From the NCBI GenBank assembly GCA_036012905.1, contig DASCQF010000138.1, positions 8,320 through 72,319 on the forward strand: 64,000 nucleotides of DNA, in the 5' to 3' direction. Shown here in pieces: positions 21,564 through 32,840 of the stretch (position 1 is the stretch's first letter; every line of letters starts with the position of its first letter). Both the position numbers and the translations under genes were made by a program. Origin of the DNA: NP936 sp002726085. GTDB lineage: Bacteria; Acidobacteriota; Vicinamibacteria; Vicinamibacterales; UBA8438. A model generated the notes under the pieces. That model was given only the letters and a program-made list of their open reading frames with translations, was not told the DNA's origin and ran no database searches.

Positions 21564-22610
21564 TCAGGGCGTGAGCACCATCCGACCCACCGCCCGTCCA
21601 TCGCGCAGGTCGTTCAGCACCGTCTGCGCGTCAGCGAGCGGTCTGGAACGTGTCGGGATCGCCGCCACCTTGCCGGTTTCGACCAGCTCCATCAACTCGC
21701 GCATCTCTTCGAGGCTGCCGACATAGGATCCCTGGATCGTCAAGCTCCGTAGCGGCAGCAGCGGCAGCGCCGCGCGGAGCTGCCCGCCAAACAAGCCCAC
21801 GATGACAAGCAGACCGCCGGTCCCGAGCGTCCCGAGACCAAGGGTCGCGCTGGTCTCGGCCCCAACGAAATCGATTGCCGCCGGCGCCCCGCCGTCGGTG
21901 AGCCGACGTATCTGCTTCGCCGCGTCGTCGTCGCGCGCATCGACCACGGCAGCGCCGGTCTCGGCCGCCGCTTTCAACGTGGCCTCGTCGACATCGACCG
22001 CGATGATCGACGCGGTCGTAATCGCCTGTGCCAACCGCAGCGCCGCGAACCCGACGCCGCCCAGACCGATGATGACCAGCGGCCGTCCAGACACCCGGCT
22101 CAGCACCTTCCGCACGGCGCCATAAGCGGTCAGCCCCGAGCACCCATACGTGCAAGCCAGTGTGGCGGGTCGGTCGCCAAATTCGAACAGATACCGAGAG
22201 TGCGGCACCATGACATGGTCGCTGAATCCTCCATGCCGCGTAACGCCGAGCGCCTGCGGCCGCGGGCACAGATGCTCCTGCCCAGCCGCGCAGGTAGGAC
22301 AGGCGCCACAACCGATCCAGGGATAGACCACACGACGCGCCCCGACCTCGACGCCACCGGCATCGGGCCCAAGCGCCACCACCGTACCGGCGATCTCGTG
22401 GCCGAGCGTCAGCGGCAGCTCGCGCCCCTTGGACAGGTCGAGCTGCATGCCGTCGCCCATGTTGAAGAAACCGTCCCGCAAGTTCAGGTCGCTGTGACAC
22501 ACGCCACACGCTTCAATCTGAACGAGCACTTCGGCGCTGACCGGGTCGGGACGGACGGTCTCGATCTGTTCGAGCGGCTGACCGTAACGCGTGAGCTGGT
22601 AGCAGATCAT
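21564..22610 (-). CDS. Zinc-dependent alcohol dehydrogenase (MDR family)
   Basis: About 348 residues from the ATG at 22610 (another start at 22628 is open). Catalytic-zinc ligands lie in EACGVCHSDLNLRDG, GHEIAGTV and YPWIGCG; the structural-zinc Cys set is CGACPTCAAGQEHLC. The Rossmann nucleotide-binding turn is IIGLGGVGFAALRLA. This is a cytoplasmic NAD(P)-dependent alcohol/aldehyde oxidoreductase; the substrate is not predictable. The start overlaps the end of the methyltransferase gene on the same strand, so the two may be co-expressed. Confidence 0.9.
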   Translation of the reverse strand: MICYQLTRYGQPLEQIETVRPDPVSAEVLVQIEACGVCHSDLNLRDGFFNMGDGMQLDLSKGRELPLTLGHEIAGTVVALGPDAGGVEVGARRVVYPWIGCGACPTCAAGQEHLCPRPQALGVTRHGGFSDHVMVPHSRYLFEFGDRPATLACTYGCSGLTAYGAVRKVLSRVSGRPLVIIGLGGVGFAALRLAQAITTASIIAVDVDEATLKAAAETGAAVVDARDDDAAKQIRRLTDGGAPAAIDFVGAETSATLGLGTLGTGGLLVIVGLFGGQLRAALPLLPLRSLTIQGSYVGSLEEMRELMELVETGKVAAIPTRSRPLADAQTVLNDLRDGRAVGRMVLTP

Positions 22611-23362
22611 GATGGTCTCTGGTGCCACATGACGGCACCAGCCTTGTTGGCTTCAGGCTTCAGGCGCTCAAACGGGGTCGCCGTACCGTAGATGAAGAAA
22701 TTGTCGGTTGTCCGCAGGTCGCCGCGCCAGCCAATCAGCTCGAGCCGCGCGGTGAGCCCTTCTGGATCGTTGAACACCTTGACGATCTCGAATGTGCGTC
22801 CGTCATTGAGCACTCGTCGCTGGGTTGTCCGACGCAGGTTCGCTCCATGGTTTGGTGCCGACGCGTCCGCATGATGCCGATTGTCGACGAAGAACACCGT
22901 TCCATCCGGTGCAAGCGCTGTGCGCAGGCGGTCCCAGAACGCGGCGAACCGCGATGGGGGCACGTGGGAGATCCAGAAACCGAAGAAGACAAAATCGTAG
23001 GTCTGGTCCGGCTCCCAGCGAAAGATGTCGCACGGCTGGTACCGCACGTCGACCGACCGGACCCGCGCGCGGTTGAGCGCCAGCACCTCCGGCGACGCAT
23101 CGATCGCCGTCAGCGTACCGTTGTAGCGCGCGAGCTGCTCGGTCCACAACCCGGTGCCACAGGCCAGCTCGAGCATCCGACCCGACGGCTTCAGCGCGTC
23201 GAGCCTGTCGCGCACCAGGCCATACTCCTCGTGCCACAACCGGGTGTGGTCCGGCCCATGGTCGAAGTGCCCGCGTCGGTAGTACCACTCGTCATACTCC
23301 GGCGCCCGCTGGCGGTAGTAGCGAATCTGTGCGTCGACGAGTAACTGGTCGCTGTCAGGCAT
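22607..23362 (-). CDS. Class I SAM-dependent methyltransferase
   Basis: 251 residues from the ATG at 23362; an upstream extension to 23614 runs antisense-like through the next gene and is rejected. SAM site MLELACGTGLWTEQLA and acidic loop LTAIDASPEVL; then YDFVFFGFWISHVP and a FFVDNRHH strand. The acceptor is unknown. The last ~20 codons (PFERLKPEANKAGAVM) include the GCCTGAA heptamer repeat at 22649-22665, which seems to have extended or replaced the natural C-terminus. It overlaps both neighbours by a few bases. Confidence 0.82.
   Translation of the reverse strand: MPDSDQLLVDAQIRYYRQRAPEYDEWYYRRGHFDHGPDHTRLWHEEYGLVRDRLDALKPSGRMLELACGTGLWTEQLARYNGTLTAIDASPEVLALNRARVRSVDVRYQPCDIFRWEPDQTYDFVFFGFWISHVPPSRFAAFWDRLRTALAPDGTVFFVDNRHHADASAPNHGANLRRTTQRRVLNDGRTFEIVKVFNDPEGLTARLELIGWRGDLRTTDNFFIYGTATPFERLKPEANKAGAVMWHQRPS
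22649..22665. repeat. GCCTGAA heptamer repeat in the methyltransferase 3' end
   Basis: Minus strand GCGCCTGAAGCCTGAAGCC, two to three units of the heptamer also seen at 9156-9178 and 12861-12891. It is read in frame as LKPEA. Confidence 0.6.
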
Positions 23363-24542
23363 CTGTCTCGTGCGACCCACCGCGTGACGCGTCAGACCCG
23401 CACGGGAGCGCCTGCTCGAGGTCCGCCAGCAAGTCTTCGACAACCTCGATACCCACCGACAGCCGCAAGAGATCGTCCGGCACACCGGTTCCGGGACCCT
23501 CCACTGGCGCCCTGTGCTCGACGAGACTCTCGACGCCACCGAGTGACGTGGCGTTCTTGAACAACCGAAGACCTGCGGCCACCCGTTTCGCGGCGCCCCC
23601 GCCCCCCTCCACACGGAACGACAGCATCATCCCGAATCCACCGGACATCTGGCGCTCGGCAACCGCGTGACCTGGATGGGACGGCAGCCCCGGGTACAGG
23701 ACCTCGGACACCGCCGGGTGCGTCGTCAGCCATTCGGCGATTCGTTGGGCGCTCGCCGACGAGCGAGGCACACGCAGAAAGAGCGTGCGCATGCCGCGCA
23801 GCAGGAGCCAGGCCTCGAACGGACCCAACACCGCACCGCGATAGCCGCGGTCGTGGGTGACGCGTTCCCACAGCTCGTCACGCCGCGCGGTGACCAACGC
23901 TCCCGCCAGCACATCGGCGTGCCCATTGAGCTGCTTGGTCGCCGAGTGCATGACGAGGTCGGCCCCATGCTCGATCGGACGACACAGCACCGGGGTGCTC
24001 AGGGTGCTGTCGGCCACCACACGGGCGCCGGCGGCGTGGGCCACGGCGGCAGTTGCCGCCAGATCGGTGACCGCGCAGGTCGGGTTGGCCGGGGTCTCGA
24101 CCCAGACGATCTTGGTCCGACCAGGTCGAAGGACGTCCTCGAGGGCGGTCAGGTCGCCGTTGGGCACAAGATCGAGCACGATGCGCCCGCGACCGGCAAG
24201 CTCCTCGAGCCAGCGCTGAATCGTCCAGTACATCTGGCGCGGCGCGACCACGTGGTCGCCGGCGTCGAGGGTCTCGAACACCGTGGTCGCGGCCGCCATC
24301 CCCGAACTGAACAGCAGCGCGCCCTCGCCACCCTCAAGCCGAGTCAGCAGCGACTCGACCGGATCGTAGGTAGGATTCTGATCTCGCGTGTAGGTATGCC
24401 CGCCCGGGTAGCTGCCGTCCGGTGCCCGCTCGAACGTCGCCGAGGGGTAGACCGCCGGCACGATGGAGCGTGTCGTCGGATCGACCAGACCCAGCGCCTG
24501 CGCGGTCATCGTCGCGGGGTGGAACCGTGGTTCGTCAGGCAT
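23355..24542 (-). CDS. Cys/Met-metabolism PLP-dependent enzyme (trans-sulfuration family)
   Basis: 395 residues from the ATG at 24542 (MPDEPRFHP). PLP-lysine region is DLVMHSATKQLNGHADVLAG, with the cofactor-binding ALLFSSGMAAATT and the WVETPANPTC strand upstream. The family comprises cystathionine gamma-synthase, gamma-lyase, beta-lyase and methionine gamma-lyase; which one is not resolved from sequence alone. It overlaps the methyltransferase start by 8 bases and is separated from the MATE gene by 7 bases, giving a four-gene minus-strand operon (25965 to 21564). Confidence 0.9.
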   Translation of the reverse strand: MPDEPRFHPATMTAQALGLVDPTTRSIVPAVYPSATFERAPDGSYPGGHTYTRDQNPTYDPVESLLTRLEGGEGALLFSSGMAAATTVFETLDAGDHVVAPRQMYWTIQRWLEELAGRGRIVLDLVPNGDLTALEDVLRPGRTKIVWVETPANPTCAVTDLAATAAVAHAAGARVVADSTLSTPVLCRPIEHGADLVMHSATKQLNGHADVLAGALVTARRDELWERVTHDRGYRGAVLGPFEAWLLLRGMRTLFLRVPRSSASAQRIAEWLTTHPAVSEVLYPGLPSHPGHAVAERQMSGGFGMMLSFRVEGGGGAAKRVAAGLRLFKNATSLGGVESLVEHRAPVEGPGTGVPDDLLRLSVGIEVVEDLLADLEQALPCGSDASRGGSHETDA

Positions 24543-24549
24543 GGAAAAA

Positions 24550-25965
24550 TCACGCACGCGCCGGACTGATATCCACCTCGATGTCACGCCACTTGCCTTG
24601 ACGGAACCGTATCACGCTGAGGCCACACCTCGTCGTGTGGCCGATGACGATCGCCAGCCAGATGTTGTGCGCCTCGAGGCCCGAGGTCGCCTGCCAGACG
24701 CCGCAGATGCCCAACGGCACGATGACCTGGGAGACGACCGAGATATACAGCGGACTCCGTGTATCGCCCGTGCCTTGCAAACCGCCTGTGTAGGCCAGCG
24801 CTACGGTGATGAACAGCCCGGAGACCGCGAGATAGCTCAGCAACTCGACCCCGATGTCGGCGACAATCCCCTCCTGCATGCCGAAAATTGCGAGCAGTGG
24901 TCTCGGAATCGCGAAAAACAGCACTCCGACAATGACCGCCACCCCCAGCCCCATCATCGACGCCACGTGCACCGACCGGGCACTCCGATCGGGATGCCCC
25001 GCTCCCAGGTTCTGCCCGGCCACCGCGGCCGTGGCCCCCATCAGCCCGACCGACGTCCAGGTGATCAGCGAAAAAAGCTCCGTGTAGCCGACCGCGTAGG
25101 CCGCCTGCGCCTCGGCGCTGAAACGCAGCGACCCGATGAACCAGAAAATCAACACGCCGCCGAGGTTCATCGCGACGCCCTGGAACCCGGCCGGCAGCCC
25201 AAACCGGAAAAGCGAGCGGATGATGTCCCAGTCGGGCCGGAAGGACATATGCCGCGAAAAATGAATGACAAGTCGGTTGGAGAACAGCAGCCACATGAAG
25301 ATGATGCCGGTGATCCCGCTCGCGATCGCGGTCCCCATCGCCGCACCACGGGTGCCGAAGGCCGGGATCGGCCCCAGCCCTCGAATCAGCACGATGTTCA
25401 GCAGGATGTTCATCGCGGTCATCAGGATGCCGAGCCGCATCGGCGTCTTGGCATCGCCAGCGGCGCGTAGGGCACCGCTGAACATGAAGAACATCAGCAT
25501 CCCGATACTGAACACGAACATGATCCGGATGTAAGGCAACGCCTCGACCTGCACCTCCGGCTCCGCGTTGATCAGGGTCAGCAGCGTCGGCGCGAACCAG
25601 TACCCCAGCGGTGCCATCACACCCACCGCCAGCACGACCGAGACCAGAAAGGCCTGGTAGACCGACCGGTTCACCTTGTCGGCCTCGCCGGCGCCGGCGA
25701 ATCGCGCCACCAGCACTCCCATCCCGGTGAAGACGGACGCCACGAAAACGATGACCAGGATGAAAATCTGTAGACTCACGCCAATGGCGGCGTTGCCGGT
25801 GAACCCGACGAAGTTGCCCACCATCGCCTGATCGATGATGCCCTGGAGACCGCCGATCACGTTCTGCACCATCGTGGGCCAGGCCAGGTGCCACACGGCG
25901 CGGCCCAGGGGCCCCTCGACGATCGACCGGTCAAACTCTTTCCTGGAGGGAACGGCGTCGGTCAT
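24550..25965 (-). CDS. MATE-family multidrug/organic cation exporter
   Basis: 471 residues from the ATG at 25965; the open frame continues upstream to 26244 but there it overlaps the NUDIX gene antisense. About 12 transmembrane helices in two pseudo-repeated halves. MATE signatures are AWPTMVQNVIGGLQGIIDQAM, VSLQIFILVIVFVASVFTGMG and the second-half VGLMGATAAVAGQNLGAG. It should act at the inner membrane as an H+ or Na+ antiporter. It heads the minus-strand operon with the PLP enzyme. Confidence 0.88.
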   Translation of the reverse strand: MTDAVPSRKEFDRSIVEGPLGRAVWHLAWPTMVQNVIGGLQGIIDQAMVGNFVGFTGNAAIGVSLQIFILVIVFVASVFTGMGVLVARFAGAGEADKVNRSVYQAFLVSVVLAVGVMAPLGYWFAPTLLTLINAEPEVQVEALPYIRIMFVFSIGMLMFFMFSGALRAAGDAKTPMRLGILMTAMNILLNIVLIRGLGPIPAFGTRGAAMGTAIASGITGIIFMWLLFSNRLVIHFSRHMSFRPDWDIIRSLFRFGLPAGFQGVAMNLGGVLIFWFIGSLRFSAEAQAAYAVGYTELFSLITWTSVGLMGATAAVAGQNLGAGHPDRSARSVHVASMMGLGVAVIVGVLFFAIPRPLLAIFGMQEGIVADIGVELLSYLAVSGLFITVALAYTGGLQGTGDTRSPLYISVVSQVIVPLGICGVWQATSGLEAHNIWLAIVIGHTTRCGLSVIRFRQGKWRDIEVDISPARA

Positions 25966-26019
25966 GTTGACGGATATGCGGACACCGTGGTCAGACGCGG
26001 TAGGATAGACACTTCGGAC

Positions 26020-26667
26020 GTGTCGACACTCTATCAGATCGAAGCGCAGGTTCGTGCCGCCCTCGACGACCCCGCACCGCGCGCTGACGTGCACATCGCG
26101 CTGGCGCCGCGGCCGCGACGCGGCTGGCAGGCGGGAGTGATTCCCCAAGCGGCGCGCCTCGCCGCAGCACTCGTGCTGCTCTACCCCATCGGGCAACATG
26201 TGCACCTGGTGCTGACCCGCCGGGCGGGCACACTCGACCAGCATGCCGGCCAGGTCTCGTTGCCCGGCGGGGCCGTCGACAGCGATGAGACGGTCGAGGC
26301 CGCGGCGCTTCGGGAGGCCCGCGAGGAAATCGGCCTCGAGCCCGCTGGCCTGCGGGTGATTGGACGGCTATCGGCGCTCTACATCCCGGTCAGCAACTTC
26401 GCGCTCCACCCGGTCGTGGCGGTCTCCGACCGGCGTCCGACCCTGGTGCCGGCGGCGGACGAGGTGGCCCACATCCTCGAGGTGCCGCTGAGCGAACTGC
26501 GAGACCCCGCCCGTCTGCGTCATGGACGACGCTGGCGCGGGGATGACGCGATCACCGTGCCCTATTTCGAGCTGCTCGGCGAGCGTGTCTGGGGCGCCAC
26601 CGCCATGGTACTCGGCGAGCTGCTGCACGTGCTGCCTCCGCTCGAGGAGTCTGAGGTGGTGTCATAG
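26020..26667 (+). CDS. NUDIX CoA pyrophosphatase-like hydrolase
   Basis: 215 residues from a GTG at 26020; the frame is open upstream but overlaps the divergent MATE gene. The NUDIX box GGAVDSDETVEAAALREAREEIGL is preceded by LTRRAGTLDQHAGQVSLPGG, the UPF0035 motif typical of NudL-type CoA diphosphatases. It would hydrolyse CoA or related nucleoside diphosphates in the cytoplasm. Its TAG stop (26665-26667) is formed by the first bases of a fold-back repeat that fills the whole gap to the topoisomerase gene. Confidence 0.85.
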   Translation: MSTLYQIEAQVRAALDDPAPRADVHIALAPRPRRGWQAGVIPQAARLAAALVLLYPIGQHVHLVLTRRAGTLDQHAGQVSLPGGAVDSDETVEAAALREAREEIGLEPAGLRVIGRLSALYIPVSNFALHPVVAVSDRRPTLVPAADEVAHILEVPLSELRDPARLRHGRRWRGDDAITVPYFELLGERVWGATAMVLGELLHVLPPLEESEVVS

Positions 26668-26839
26668 TGCCCCGTCTCAGAAGTTCATTGCCACATTCCC
26701 GGGCGGGGCATCCCGCTATGGGCGGCACCGAGCTTCGACTCGGCGGGGTCACAAATACCCAAGTTGCTCCCTCGTCGCGCCTTGCCAGCCAGGCGCCGCA
26801 CCCGGGACTTTACCAACGAACTTCTAAGGCGGGACACTA
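26665..26839. repeat. Fold-back intergenic element, copy C (175 bp)
   Basis: Terminal inverted arms TAGTG.CCCG.CT.AGAAGTTC (26665-26687) and their complement (26817-26839) match at about 19 of 22 positions. An inner stem pairs TCCCGGG (26697-26703) with CCCGGGA (26801-26807). The core TGCTCCCTCG (26765-26774) is shared with copies at 38411, 40661 and 44503. The element spans exactly from the NUDIX stop codon to the base before the GTG start of the topoisomerase A gene. No coding capacity is seen. Confidence 0.8.
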
Positions 26840-29233
<2,394 letters not shown>

Positions 29234-29238
29234 CGGCA

Positions 29239-31161
29239 ATGGCGAAGACCTACACCGCTCAGGACATCACCGTACTCGAGGGGCTCGAACCGGTCCGCCG
29301 CCGCCCGGGAATGTACATCGGGGGCGTCGGACCGCCCGGGCTTCATCACCTGGTCTGGGAGATCCTCGACAACGCGGTCGACGAGGCGATGAACGGACAT
29401 GCCTCGACCATCGGCGTCACGCTCCACGCCGACGGCGCATCGGTGACGATTACCGACGACGGTCGTGGTATCCCCGTCGACACCCACAAGAAGAGCAGGC
29501 GGAGCGCACTCGAAGTCATCTTCACGACGCTCCACGCCGGTGGCAAATTCGGGCACCGCACCTACCGGACCGCCGGGGGGCTACACGGGGTCGGCGCCAG
29601 CGTGGTCAATGCGCTCTCGAAAGAGCTCGTCGCCACCTCGAAGCGCGACGGCGCGCGGTGGGAGCAGCGCTTCAAACAGGGCAAACCGGTCAGCAAGCTG
29701 AGACGCGTTGGCGGGGCGCGGGGTACCGGCACCACGGTGTTCTTCCGCCCTGACGCCACGATTTTCCCGAAGACGACGTTCGATGCCGACCTGATCGCCG
29801 AGCGGCTCAATGTCGCAAGCTACCTGCACAAGGGCGTGAAGGTGGTCCTCGAGGACCAGACGGCCAGCCAAACACGCGTCTTCCAGCACGACGAAGGGCT
29901 CACCGACTATCTGCGGCAGATTCTCGCCGACCGGAGCGCACGCCCGGTCCATGAGGCGCCGTTCAGCGTCTCGAGGAACCACGAGACCACCAGCTCACGA
30001 CTCGACCTGGTGCTGCAGTGGACCGAGTCGACCGACGAGCACCTTCGAAGCTACGTCAACGGCATTCCGACCGGATCCGGCGGTACACACGAGAACGGGC
30101 TCCGGGCCGGCATCGGCAAGGCGATCCGCAACTTCATCGATACGCACAGCCTGACCCCAAAAGGGGTGACGCTGACCACGGACGACATTCGCGAGGGTGT
30201 CACGGGGATCCTCAGCGTCTTCATTCCCGAGCCGCAGTTCCAGGGGCAGACAAAGGACCGGTTGAACAATCCCGAGTTGGCGTCGGTGGTCGACGGTGTC
30301 GTGCGGCCGGCGCTCGAGCACTGGCTGAATCACAACATCAGCGTGGCCGAGGCGATTGTGGCGCGGATCATCCTGGCGGCCCGCGCACGCGCAGCCAGCC
30401 GCGCCGCCCAGCAGGCGGTATCGCGCAAGAGCGCCACCTCGAACCGACTGAACCTCCCGGGAAAGCTCAGCGACTGCACCGCGCCGGGTGCGGCCGGCAG
30501 CGAGCTGTTCATCGTGGAGGGTGACTCGGCCGGCGGCTCGGCCAAGCAAGGCCGCGACCGGGTGCATCAGGCGATTCTGCCGCTCCGCGGTAAGGTGCTC
30601 AACGTCGAGAACGCGCCATTCGCCAAAGTGCTCGAGAACAAGGAGCTCTCAGATCTGGTCACGGCGCTGGGCTGCGGACTCGGAAAGAACTTCGAGCTGA
30701 CGCGACTCCGCTACGACCGGGTCATCATCCTGGCCGACGCCGACGCCGACGGCAACCACATCGCGACGCTGCTGCTCACCTTCCTGTATCGCTATCTCCC
30801 CAAGCTCATCACCAACGGCAAGATCTATCTCGCCCAGCCGCCGCTCTACCGGATTGACGCCGGCAAACAGACGTTCTGGGCTCTCGACGACAGCCAGCGT
30901 GACGCAACCCTGGCCGAGATCAAACAAGGCAACGGACGGGTAAAGACCGAGGTGACGCGCTTCAAGGGGCTCGGAGAAATGATGCCGAAAATCCTGTGGG
31001 AGACGACCCTCAATCCCCGGACGCGCCGTTTGCTACGCGTCGGGATCGCGGATCAGATCCGGACCGACCGGGTCATCGCCGATCTCATGGGGCGGGACGC
31101 CTCGGCTCGCTTCCGGTTCATCATGGACCGTGCCGAGGATGCCGAGGCGCTCGATGTCTAG
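29239..31161 (+). CDS. parE: Type IIA topoisomerase subunit B (ParE/GyrB family)
   Basis: 640 residues from the ATG at 29239 (a TTG at 29230 also exists, overlapping the upstream stop). GHKL ATPase: EILDNAVDE (41-49) with the Mg-binding Asn, DDGRGIP (73-79) and GGLHGVGASVVNALS. The TOPRIM domain carries FIVEGDSAGGSAKQGRD and ILADADADGNHI; the end is FKGLGEMMPKILWETTLNP. It provides ATP-driven strand passage with the A subunit. The A-then-B order with tight coupling argues for a topoisomerase IV operon. Confidence 0.92.
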   Translation: MAKTYTAQDITVLEGLEPVRRRPGMYIGGVGPPGLHHLVWEILDNAVDEAMNGHASTIGVTLHADGASVTITDDGRGIPVDTHKKSRRSALEVIFTTLHAGGKFGHRTYRTAGGLHGVGASVVNALSKELVATSKRDGARWEQRFKQGKPVSKLRRVGGARGTGTTVFFRPDATIFPKTTFDADLIAERLNVASYLHKGVKVVLEDQTASQTRVFQHDEGLTDYLRQILADRSARPVHEAPFSVSRNHETTSSRLDLVLQWTESTDEHLRSYVNGIPTGSGGTHENGLRAGIGKAIRNFIDTHSLTPKGVTLTTDDIREGVTGILSVFIPEPQFQGQTKDRLNNPELASVVDGVVRPALEHWLNHNISVAEAIVARIILAARARAASRAAQQAVSRKSATSNRLNLPGKLSDCTAPGAAGSELFIVEGDSAGGSAKQGRDRVHQAILPLRGKVLNVENAPFAKVLENKELSDLVTALGCGLGKNFELTRLRYDRVIILADADADGNHIATLLLTFLYRYLPKLITNGKIYLAQPPLYRIDAGKQTFWALDDSQRDATLAEIKQGNGRVKTEVTRFKGLGEMMPKILWETTLNPRTRRLLRVGIADQIRTDRVIADLMGRDASARFRFIMDRAEDAEALDV

Positions 31162-31171
31162 CCACCTCCGG

Positions 31172-32500
31172 CTAGCGGCCCGAAGGACCACCCGCGACGA
31201 TACGCGCATCGAGGAACCCGAAGCGACGCTTGACGACGGTCTCCATCAACCGCGCGTCGGCCAGCGACGCATACGGACCGACCCACACCAAGTAGCCGGC
31301 GTCCCCCCCCTCGGTCGCAACAACGGCGGCGTCGGCGCCGAGCTCGCTCAGCATGGCCGCGGTCGCGTCGGCCGGTGGACGCGTTTCGAAGATCACGGTG
31401 CGGATCGAGTACGACTGCCGCTCACCAGGCCCGGCCCCCGCGGCAAATTCGACCGGCGCCGGCAGAGCGAGCCTGGCTAGCATCGCGGGCGGCGCTGGCA
31501 CGGCGGGACCCGCCCCAGGCATCCACGGCACCAGCACCGCGAGCGCCGCACCGATCCCGACCCCCGCAACAACCCCGGCGGCCGCCGCCAACCAGCGCTT
31601 GGTCTGGGCCGCCACGACGCCGAGCGCAGGGGCCCGACCGGATCCTGGCTGGGGTGACGGAACCTCCGTGTTTCCGGCACGCGTGAACTCCAGCACACCG
31701 GCCGCCTTACCAACGAGCGTCTCATCGATCGTGGGACTCAGGGCGGCGAAGCCCGCCTCGAGCGACCGGTCGCAGATGAGGTTGATCTTCCTGGGGATCC
31801 CCTCGCTGAACTCGTAGATCAGATCCAACGCCCGCTCGGAGAACATCGTCTCGGCAACGCCACTCGCCAGCTGGACCCTGAAACCGACGTAACGATCGAC
31901 CTCCTCGCGCGTCAGCGGACGGAGCGTGCACCGCCTGGCAATGCGCTGGTTGAGTTGCCGCATCTCGGGTGTTCCGAGCAGAGCCTGCAACTCCGGCTGG
32001 CCGACCAGGAGAATCTGGAGCAGCTTCTGTTGGTCGGTCTCGAGGGCAGTCAGCACCCTCAGCTGTTCGAGCACCGATGGCGCCAGGTCTTGCGCTTCGT
32101 CAACCACCGCGAGCGCGCTGGCCCCGACGTGAGCCAGGGACAGGAGGAACCGGTTCAGGGTCTCGACCAGACTCTGCCGGCTGGCGTCCTGGAGCGCACG
32201 ACTGTCCGACACGACCCCGAAGTCCTGAAGCAGGACTCTCAGCAACTCGTTTTCACTCACAAACGGGTTCAGGACGAGCGCGGTGAAGACATCTCGGTCG
32301 ACCAACTGGAGCAGCGCGCGGGTCGTGGTGGTCTTGCCAGTCCCGACGTCGCCCGTCAGCAGCAGCATCCCCTCGCGACGCCCGATGCCCCGCTGCAGCT
32401 GCTCCAGCGCCTGCTGATGTGAGGCGCTCTTGAAGAGGAACTCCGGGTCCGGCGTGGGGCTGAACGGCCGACGACGAAATCGATAATAGTCTTCGTACAC
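31172..32500 (-). CDS. ExeA-like AAA ATPase with membrane segment and SPOR-like C-terminus
   Basis: 442 residues. MYEDYYRFRRRPFSPTPDPEFLF is the standard N-terminus of ExeA/GspA-type ATPases. Walker A is GDVGTGKTTT (~50-59) and Walker B ALAVVDEAQDL. Residues ~312-335 form a single membrane span, followed by a Pro/Ala linker and a ~70-residue C-terminal domain (YSIRTVIFETRPPADATAAML...GPYASLADARLMETVVKRR) resembling SPOR peptidoglycan-binding folds. The family couples ATP hydrolysis to assembly of envelope machinery. No secretin or Gsp genes are nearby. It converges on the topoisomerase gene with 10 bp between. Confidence 0.85.
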   Translation of the reverse strand: MYEDYYRFRRRPFSPTPDPEFLFKSASHQQALEQLQRGIGRREGMLLLTGDVGTGKTTTTRALLQLVDRDVFTALVLNPFVSENELLRVLLQDFGVVSDSRALQDASRQSLVETLNRFLLSLAHVGASALAVVDEAQDLAPSVLEQLRVLTALETDQQKLLQILLVGQPELQALLGTPEMRQLNQRIARRCTLRPLTREEVDRYVGFRVQLASGVAETMFSERALDLIYEFSEGIPRKINLICDRSLEAGFAALSPTIDETLVGKAAGVLEFTRAGNTEVPSPQPGSGRAPALGVVAAQTKRWLAAAAGVVAGVGIGAALAVLVPWMPGAGPAVPAPPAMLARLALPAPVEFAAGAGPGERQSYSIRTVIFETRPPADATAAMLSELGADAAVVATEGGDAGYLVWVGPYASLADARLMETVVKRRFGFLDARIVAGGPSGR

Positions 32501-32840
32501 GGATAACTCGTGGAATCAGGAGCCCGGAGACAGGCGCCAGGAAAAACCCGCCCGCCCGCCGAAGCCTCGGCGCCCGTGGGTGGGCTTCGCCACCATCCGA
32601 TTCAATTCCGGCTTTCGCACCGCGTCACCACCCGCGTGAGAGTAAACACCGACCTTGTTCAACTCGTCTTCCAGCTGGTGGAACCGGGTGCCACAACGCT
32701 GATAGCATAAGGGAATGCCCCCGGCGAGGTACAGCGTTTCTTTGGAAGGGGCGATGCTGTTCGCCCGAACGTAAGTCACTCGCGGTTCGCCACCGTTGCA
32801 TGGGACGGCGGAGCCGCCTCCACGATACCAGGAGTCCTTG
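32501..32840. other. Divergent 340-bp intergenic region
   Basis: This lies between the ExeA-like gene (minus) and the Oar-type receptor (plus). It holds degenerate CAGGAGR heptamers at 32517-32544 followed by a CGAAGCC/GGCTTCG stem (32560-32566 with 32583-32589), the same compound repeat as at 71-130 and 39984-40027. No credible ORF is present in the remainder. Promoters for both genes should lie here, but no clear -35/-10 pair was recognised. Confidence 0.6.

Noticed and set aside
22607..23614. Longer methyltransferase starting at 23614
   Set aside because: The extra 84 codons overlap the PLP enzyme in another frame and show no methyltransferase sequence; the ATG at 23362 fits the family start.
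26668..26839. Gap before parC considered as an ordinary promoter or riboswitch
   Set aside because: The inverted arms and the core shared with three other loci show it is a repeated element; a promoter inside it cannot be excluded but is not evident.
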